Assembly: GCF_900156915.1 (NCBI RefSeq)
Contig: NZ_LT732535.1
Span: forward strand, 765,480 to 829,479
Length of the DNA: 64,000 bases
Reading direction: 5' to 3'
Source: Sediminibacillus massiliensis
GTDB taxonomy: Bacteria; Bacillota; Bacilli; Bacillales; Amphibacillaceae
Shown here: in pieces, positions 59,137 through 64,000 of the stretch
Numbering within the stretch: the first letter of the stretch is position 1
Layout: each line of letters starts with the position of its first letter
The notes under the pieces: model-generated
Databases searched by the model: none
The model's input: only the letters and a program-made list of their open reading frames with translations
Told to the model about the DNA's origin: nothing
Made by a program: the position numbers and the translations under genes

Positions 59137-59923
59137 CTTGGTTCTCCCCGTCTTCCTGCTGTCCCTCCGAGGCTCCATCTTCGTAAGATTCGAAATAAGC
59201 ACCTACGCCTATATGGATAATGCCCTCACTACCAGGATCCAGTTGTGCAACAATGGAAGGATATGACATCATTTTTTCGGAAAAGCTCCTGATCGAACCA
59301 TCTACCTGGTAACCGTCATTCATAAACAGTTGGATGACATATGGGTTTTCATCAGAAGGACTCCAGTGAATCTCAGAAATCAAATCGACAATACTATCAG
59401 GCAGTATTTGAAGTTCTTTGGTCATTTCCTTTAAGTATGTGTCATTATTAAATCCAATCAATATAGGGGCGTCACTTCCGGCTACTTTGGTAGTTTTAGT
59501 GGTAAGCCTTTTTCCGTTTTCAAGAACAGGAAAGTAGGCTCCCTCATTTTCAACATACCCTACCCGGTCGTACTCCTTGACCTGAAGCCTGATTGTGGAA
59601 GGAAACTGCTTGGAAATATCCACTTCTTCGATGACAGGGTGTTCTTCAATTCTGTTCTTTACTGCTTCTTTATCTACACTCCAGAAGTTATCGTCACTTG
59701 CCAGTTCGCTTATTGATTTTAATTCTTCATCGGATACAAATTGGTTTCCTTCAACGGATACATTCCGTATATTGCTCAATGGAGATTGTAAGTAGACGAC
59801 AACAGAAATCAAAATAAAAAAGACAGAAAGATAAAAGACCAGTCTCCTATTCGCTTTTTTCTTCCTTGCGTGTTTGAGCTTCGGGATACGTTCTTCGATA
59901 GAAACTACTTTTTTCTCGCTCAT
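59120..59923 (-). CDS. divIB: Cell division protein DivIB (FtsQ type)
   Basis: A 267-residue single-pass membrane protein of the divisome. A cytoplasmic Lys-rich tail (residues 1-35), a membrane segment (LVFYLSVFFILISVVVYL), the extracellular POTRA domain (LSNIRNVSVEGNQFVSDEELK), and a beta domain follow. The end is acidic and Gln-rich (EGQQEDGENQDGTEG). The start is taken at 59923 (MSEKKVVSIEER) after an aaaggga-type site; a frame to 60007 has no support. The hairpin and extended -10 box upstream may control it. Confidence 0.93.
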   Translation of the reverse strand: MSEKKVVSIEERIPKLKHARKKKANRRLVFYLSVFFILISVVVYLQSPLSNIRNVSVEGNQFVSDEELKSISELASDDNFWSVDKEAVKNRIEEHPVIEEVDISKQFPSTIRLQVKEYDRVGYVENEGAYFPVLENGKRLTTKTTKVAGSDAPILIGFNNDTYLKEMTKELQILPDSIVDLISEIHWSPSDENPYVIQLFMNDGYQVDGSIRSFSEKMMSYPSIVAQLDPGSEGIIHIGVGAYFESYEDGASEGQQEDGENQDGTEG

Positions 59924-59994
59924 TTCATACTTCCCTTTGTTATATTTTTCGTCTTTTTCCTGTCCTTCTGCTCTCGGTCCATAAGAAGGTAATG

Positions 59995-60023
59995 AAAAAA
60001 ACGCCATACTGGATGCCGTTTTT
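59995..60023 (-). terminator. Terminator-like hairpin in the divIB leader
   Basis: The minus strand reads aaaaacggcat, a 5-nt loop and atggcgttttttt: a 10-bp stem with one mismatch and a run of seven T, between the extended -10 box (60041) and the divIB start (59923). It could stop or attenuate transcription into divIB. Confidence 0.6.
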
Positions 60024-60040
60024 CAAATTCATCTCTGAAA

Positions 60041-60049
60041 ATTATATCA
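60041..60049 (-). promoter_or_regulatory. Extended -10 promoter upstream of divIB
   Basis: Minus strand tgatataat, a TGn extended -10 with a perfect tataat. No good -35 box is seen at 17 bp. It lies between the spoVE terminator and the hairpin before divIB. Confidence 0.55.
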
Positions 60050-60103
60050 TATTTAGACTCTATGGTGAGGGAATCGACCATACTTTCTATCATAATTTTC
60101 AAC

Positions 60104-60134
60104 AAAAATAAAAAGCTCTCTCCTTCGAGAGAAC
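60104..60134 (-). terminator. Terminator of spoVE
   Basis: Arms gttctctc/gagagagc (60127-60134 with 60115-60122), one wobble, 4-nt loop, followed by tttttattttt on the minus strand, beginning 10 bp after the spoVE stop. Confidence 0.88.
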
Positions 60135-60143
60135 TTACTGTGA

Positions 60144-61292
60144 TCAAAGTCTGGCATACCGGCTAATATTGAGTAAAATTCCGACAGAACAAAGGGTCAA
60201 TGTCAGGGATGAACCCCCATAACTGAGAAAAGGAAGCGTTATACCAGTAACAGGGATCAAACCTGTTACTACACTGATATTTATCATTATCTGGATCGAT
60301 ATCATTCCGACTATGCCTAAGCCGAGCAGGCTTCCGAATGTGTCCGGAGCTGCAAGAGACACACGGACGCCCCTCCACAAGAGAAGGAGAAATAACAGAA
60401 TGACGAATGTCCCGCCAATAAAGCCAAGCTCTTCTGCCAAAATGGCAAAAATAAAATCGTTATGAGGTTCAGGCAAATAAAAGAACTTCTGCAGACTTTG
60501 GCCAAGCCCCAATCCCATCAATCCACCCGGACCGATTGCGTACAGGGACTGGATAATCTGAAAACCGTTCCCCAATGGGTCTTCCCATGGATTTAAAAAA
60601 GCGGTAATACGGTTGATGCGATAAGGAGCAGATACAATCAGGCCCAAAAAACCAGCGATCCCCAATACACCCAATCCAACAAAATGGGATATCTTAGCTC
60701 CTGATACAAAAATCATCACCATACAGGTCAGGACAAGCACAACACCAGTACCTAAATCCGGCTGAAGCATAATCAAACCGAAAGCAACGAATACCAGCAA
60801 TATGGAAGGGAAAAACCCTTTTTTGAATGAAGTGATATACTTCTGTCCTGCCGTCAAAAAAGATGCCAAATAAATGATCAGGCCGAGTTTCATAAACTCC
60901 GAAGGCTGGATGCTGAAGGCTCCGACACCGATCCAGCTCCTTGCTCCACCCCTAACCATCCCTACACCTGGAATTAAAACAGCCAGAAGCAAGATAAAGC
61001 AAATCAATAAAATCGGTTTTGCATACTTCTGCCAGGTCAAATACGGGATATTGACAATAAAAAACATGGAGACAATACCGGCAATCGCAAATAACAACTG
61101 TCTTTTGACGAAGAAGAATGAATCACCGAATTTATAATCAGCCCATATAGCAGAGGCGCTATATACCATGATTACCCCAACAAGCAACAACGTAAAAATA
61201 ACAATGGCGAGCATTAAATCCGGATTGTTTTTCCCGGCATTAGCAGACTTCCTAGCCAAGACACCACCCCATTCTGCAATACACTTGATCAT
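60144..61292 (-). CDS. spoVE: Stage V sporulation protein E (SEDS-family peptidoglycan polymerase)
   Basis: A 382-residue polytopic membrane protein of the SEDS (RodA/FtsW) family with ten membrane segments. It matches SpoVE of B. subtilis closely: YSASAIWADYKFGDSFFF, VRGGARSWIGVGAFSIQPSEF, LPEPHNDFIFAILAEELGF and ITLPFLSYGGSSLTLTL. It polymerises spore cortex glycan in the mother cell. The exact start is uncertain: an ATG at 61292 and GTG and TTG candidates at about 61262 and 61259 are possible, the latter close to a gggtgg site. murG and murB should follow but do not. Confidence 0.93.
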   Translation of the reverse strand: MIKCIAEWGGVLARKSANAGKNNPDLMLAIVIFTLLLVGVIMVYSASAIWADYKFGDSFFFVKRQLLFAIAGIVSMFFIVNIPYLTWQKYAKPILLICFILLLAVLIPGVGMVRGGARSWIGVGAFSIQPSEFMKLGLIIYLASFLTAGQKYITSFKKGFFPSILLVFVAFGLIMLQPDLGTGVVLVLTCMVMIFVSGAKISHFVGLGVLGIAGFLGLIVSAPYRINRITAFLNPWEDPLGNGFQIIQSLYAIGPGGLMGLGLGQSLQKFFYLPEPHNDFIFAILAEELGFIGGTFVILLFLLLLWRGVRVSLAAPDTFGSLLGLGIVGMISIQIMINISVVTGLIPVTGITLPFLSYGGSSLTLTLCSVGILLNISRYARL

Positions 61293-61343
61293 CCTTCTTG
61301 CTTTCGTTTCCCGACGATCTTAAATAATTCAGTTCCATGTATT

Positions 61344-61395
61344 AAAAAGGCCACCAATAAGATAGAAACGGATTATACGCTATCCTTTGGTGACC
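61344..61395 (-). terminator. Long-loop hairpin between murD and spoVE
   Basis: Arms ggtcaccaa (61387-61395) and ttggtggcc (61349-61357) on the minus strand, with one wobble, form a 9-bp stem around a 29-nt loop that contains tataat, followed by ttttt. A terminator with a -10-like sequence inside its loop is unusual and may join termination of murD to initiation for spoVE. Confidence 0.55.
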
Positions 61396-61438
61396 TCCTT
61401 GACGCGGGAAAGTAGCATGCCTGTCTGTGAACAAGCCC

Positions 61439-62788
61439 TTACTTTAATGTATGCACAGCTTCAACAAACATGTCTCCTCTTTCCTCAAAAGTTCGGTATT
61501 GATCCCAGCTTGCGCAAGCGGGAGACAATAATACAACATCGTTTTCTTCGGAAATCATGTATGCCTTACGTGCTGCCTGCTTTACATTATCGACATATTC
61601 AATTGTATCTATTCCTGCTTTTGCAGCAGTATTTTGCAATTTTTCCGCAGTTTCTCCAAATAATACCATGGCTTTTACATGCGTTAGAGAAGGAATCAAG
61701 TCATCAAAAGAGTTGCCTCTATCCAACCCTCCCGCCAAGAGGATAATCGGCTGTTCAAAAGAAGATAATGCTTTACTTGTAGCCAGGATATTCGTTGCTT
61801 TTGAATCGTTATAGAAGTAACGGCCATTAATCTTGCCGATAAACTGGAGTCTGTGCTTTACCCCGGAAAAACTTGTCAAAACACGTTGGATGCCTTTATT
61901 ATCGGCTCCGCTCAATTTGGCCGCGCTTACTGCTGCCAAAATGTTTTCCAAATTGTGCTTACCTACCAAAACGATATCCTGCAAGTCAATGATCTTTTCT
62001 TCTTTAAAATATAGGTGATGTTCATCAACCCAAGCACCGTCCGGCTGTTTTGAATTTATGGAGAACGGTACCTTGTCAGCGTCTGAACCGTTTGCCAGCT
62101 CTGAAATATGAGGATCATCGGCATTGTAGACGACAAAATCTTCATTGGTTTGATTTACCAGGATATTTCCCTTTGCCTGTTTATAATTCTCGAAGTTCTT
62201 GTGGTAATCCAAGTGCGCTTCAAATAAATTTAATAATACGGCAACTTTTGGCTTGAATGTTTGAATCCCAAGCAATTGGAAGGATGATAATTCAATCACC
62301 ATACTTTCTTCAGGCTCAAGAGTTTGAGCCACTTCACATGCAACATTTCCTATATTCCCGGCGATTTGTGCTTTGCGCCCGCTTTTGTTCAGCATTTCAT
62401 TTATGAGTGTGGTAGTTGTCGTTTTTCCATTAGAGCCTGTTATTCCTATAATCGAGTCGTTAGCAAGTCTGCCTGCAAGTTCCACTTCTGTTATGATAGG
62501 AATATTTCTGGATAAAGCTTCGCTGATTAATACATTCTCATATGGAATTCCAGGGTTTTTGACGATAATGTCTATACCGTCAAGGGCCGAAAGAGGGTGG
62601 CCGCCAGTTATAACCTCTGCCCCCAGTTCACGAAGTTCCTTTACAACCGGATCGGTATCGTCCGCTTTATAGTCGTTGACCCTTACCTCTTTTTTACTAT
62701 TAAGAAGAAGTTTTACGGCAGCAGTCCCGCTTTTCGCCAAACCCAATACAAGTATTTTATTATAAGGAAAATTTGTTAAAGTTTTCAA
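61439..62788 (-). CDS. murD: UDP-N-acetylmuramoyl-L-alanine:D-glutamate ligase
   Basis: A 449-residue Mur ligase that adds D-glutamate to UDP-MurNAc-L-Ala. The first domain holds [18 protein letters not shown]; the ATP loop is [15 protein letters not shown]; the third domain includes [21 protein letters not shown]. The start is a TTG at 62788, two bases after the last mraY codon and overlapping its TGA (ttga), with a gaggtg site; a longer ATG frame to 62866 lies in mraY and lacks similarity. Confidence 0.95.
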   Translation of the reverse strand: MKTLTNFPYNKILVLGLAKSGTAAVKLLLNSKKEVRVNDYKADDTDPVVKELRELGAEVITGGHPLSALDGIDIIVKNPGIPYENVLISEALSRNIPIITEVELAGRLANDSIIGITGSNGKTTTTTLINEMLNKSGRKAQIAGNIGNVACEVAQTLEPEESMVIELSSFQLLGIQTFKPKVAVLLNLFEAHLDYHKNFENYKQAKGNILVNQTNEDFVVYNADDPHISELANGSDADKVPFSINSKQPDGAWVDEHHLYFKEEKIIDLQDIVLVGKHNLENILAAVSAAKLSGADNKGIQRVLTSFSGVKHRLQFIGKINGRYFYNDSKATNILATSKALSSFEQPIILLAGGLDRGNSFDDLIPSLTHVKAMVLFGETAEKLQNTAAKAGIDTIEYVDNVKQAARKAYMISEENDVVLLSPACASWDQYRTFEERGDMFVEAVHTLK

Positions 62789-63771
62789 TTTGTCCACACC
62801 TCGATATAAATGCCAAGTGCTGCAAAAATTATCCCGACTAGCCAGAAGGTCGTAACCACTCTCCACTCAGACCATCCAATCAATTCATAATGATGATGGA
62901 GGGGACTCATCTTGAAGACACGCTTGCCAGTTGTTTTGAATGAAATCACCTGAATGATCACCGACAGGGTTTCTATTACAAAAACTCCCCCGATAATAAC
63001 AAGCAAAATTTCCAATTTAGTTAAGATTGCAATAGCAGCTATAGCACCGCCTAAAGCGAGAGAACCTGTATCTCCCATGAATACTTTTGCAGGATGGGCA
63101 TTGAATACCAGAAAACCCAACAATGCTCCGACAACAGCTAACGAAAATACGGTCACTTCAAATTGCGTCGTCCCGTACCATGCAAGAATAGCGAAAGCTC
63201 CGAAAGCAATCGCTGCTGTACCGGCAAGCAATCCATCTAAGCCATCGGTCAAATTGACTGCGTTTGATGCACCTACAAGCATAAAAAGAATAAGTATGGC
63301 ATAGCCCCAACCTAAATCCCATTGAAAGTCTGTTCCGGGAATTTGAATATAAGTGGGAAAATCATTAGCTCTCAAGATAAAATAAAAAACAAGTGCGATG
63401 ATTATTTGACCGGCCATTTTTTGTTTGGATGTAAGACCTAAATTCCGCTTCAGGGCTACCTTGATGAAGTCATCGAGAAAGCCAAGCAAACCGTATCCCA
63501 AAAGTACAATTAGCAGCAATACCACTTCATAACTTAATGGGTTTGGATTGAATTTGCTGGTCATAATCAGTGTCGTCACTGCAACACTCAAGAGTATCAT
63601 CACCCCGCCCATCGTCGGTGTTCCGGTCTTTGCCATGTGTGATTGCGGTCCTTCTTCTCTAATACTTTGTCCAAACTTTAATCTTCTTAAAAAAGGAATA
63701 AATACTGGAGAAATCAGGACGGTAATTAAAAAGGCGATAGCCATTGTTACTAACAAAACATATTCATTCAT
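62785..63771 (-). CDS. mraY: Phospho-N-acetylmuramoyl-pentapeptide transferase
   Basis: A 328-residue membrane enzyme that makes lipid I from UDP-MurNAc-pentapeptide and undecaprenyl phosphate. Ten membrane segments are expected. Motifs: [20 protein letters not shown] with the Asp pair, [12 protein letters not shown], and [12 protein letters not shown]; the C-terminal [11 protein letters not shown] loop is present. It overlaps murD by 4 bp and follows murF by 47 bp. Confidence 0.97.
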   Translation of the reverse strand: MNEYVLLVTMAIAFLITVLISPVFIPFLRRLKFGQSIREEGPQSHMAKTGTPTMGGVMILLSVAVTTLIMTSKFNPNPLSYEVVLLLIVLLGYGLLGFLDDFIKVALKRNLGLTSKQKMAGQIIIALVFYFILRANDFPTYIQIPGTDFQWDLGWGYAILILFMLVGASNAVNLTDGLDGLLAGTAAIAFGAFAILAWYGTTQFEVTVFSLAVVGALLGFLVFNAHPAKVFMGDTGSLALGGAIAAIAILTKLEILLVIIGGVFVIETLSVIIQVISFKTTGKRVFKMSPLHHHYELIGWSEWRVVTTFWLVGIIFAALGIYIEVWTN

Positions 63772-63818
63772 TCTTATTTCCTCCTTTGCTACAAAAACCC
63801 GTCCTCTTTTTGCAGTTT

Positions 63819-64000
63819 TTAATTTGTCATTTCTTCTAACAATTGCTCAAGCTTCATGCCCCGTGATGCTTTAAGCAGAATAAGCGTTCCTTCTGAAAGA
63901 AACCCGGAAATGGATTGTTGTAAATCACCCACTGTATTAAAATGAGTCAATTCGATGTCCAATCCCTTTTCCTTGACCGCTTTCGAAATTTCGACAGCAT
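63819..64000 (-). CDS. murF: UDP-N-acetylmuramoyl-tripeptide:D-alanyl-D-alanine ligase, C-terminal end (partial)
   Basis: The last 59 codons of a gene that runs off the right edge: [17 protein letters not shown] near the edge, then [25 protein letters not shown] and a TAA at 63819. The [12 protein letters not shown] segment is the typical ending of MurF. In B. subtilis the gene before mraY is murE, with murF elsewhere; here murF sits next to mraY, the order found in many other bacteria. Confidence 0.9.
   Translation of the reverse strand, partial: AVEISKAVKEKGLDIELTHFNTVGDLQQSISGFLSEGTLILLKASRGMKLEQLLEEMTN

Noticed and set aside
59920-60147. 75-codon frame spanning the spoVE-divIB gap
   Set aside because: It runs through a terminator, an extended -10 box and a hairpin, and resembles no family; it is not a remnant of murG or murB.

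Overview
This window is a long stretch of chromosome from an endospore-forming member of the Bacillaceae. Sporulation genes (spoVM, spoVE, sigE, sigG, spoIIGA), a FapR/plsX lipid operon, a PyrR-controlled pyr operon, an ileS T-box and a ylm/divIVA cluster all lie in the order known from the Bacillus subtilis rncS-to-murE region, reversed relative to the usual map, so nearly every gene is on the minus strand. Acidic proteins and acidic tails (for example the PrkC C-terminus) and the dispersed repeats would fit a halotolerant genus such as Virgibacillus, Oceanobacillus or Lentibacillus. That genus guess is inference only.

Layout from left to right. 1-640: the end of a tyrosine recombinase, so the edge of an integrated element, and a small yfkK-like gene. 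638-5112: fapR-plsX-fabD-fabG-acpP-rnc, read leftwards from a promoter that overlaps an exact FapR operator. 5131-8864: sdaAB-sdaAA-recG. 8932-11106: yloU, a possible 22-residue peptide gene, and the DAK2 gene yloV. 11265-12383: rpmB (plus strand) facing spoVM and thiN. 12384-13179: about 800 bp with no gene, holding two diverged, oppositely oriented copies of a structured repeat. 13180-25729: yicC-remA-gmk-rpoZ, then coaBC-priA-fmt-rsmB-prpC-prkC-rsgA-rpe. 25863-30316: a calcium-type P-ATPase diverging from rqcH. 30365-30908: a YtxH-like stress protein with a SigB-like promoter.

30951-42743 is the complete pyrimidine operon pyrR-pyrP-pyrB-pyrC-carA-carB-pyrK-pyrD-pyrF-pyrE, with PyrR attenuators before pyrR and pyrP but none visible before pyrB. 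42745-48081 holds lspA-rluD, ileS with its T-box, and divIVA. 48178-51597 is the ylmC-D-E-sepF-ylmG-ylmH cluster. 51725-54292 is spoIIGA-sigE-sigG. 54553-64000 is the division and cell-wall cluster: murF (partial)-mraY-murD-spoVE-divIB-ylxW-ylxX-sbp-ftsA-ftsZ. murG and murB, which sit between spoVE and divIB in B. subtilis, are absent here.

The genes couple growth to envelope synthesis: malonyl-CoA-sensed lipid synthesis, pyrimidine supply, PASTA kinase signalling, peptidoglycan precursors, the Z-ring, and the mother-cell and forespore sigma factors. No wholly new system is evident. The items I would look at first are the structured repeat pair, the 22-residue ORF between yloU and yloV, the murG-murB gap with its terminator-promoter-hairpin scar, and the missing pyrB attenuator.
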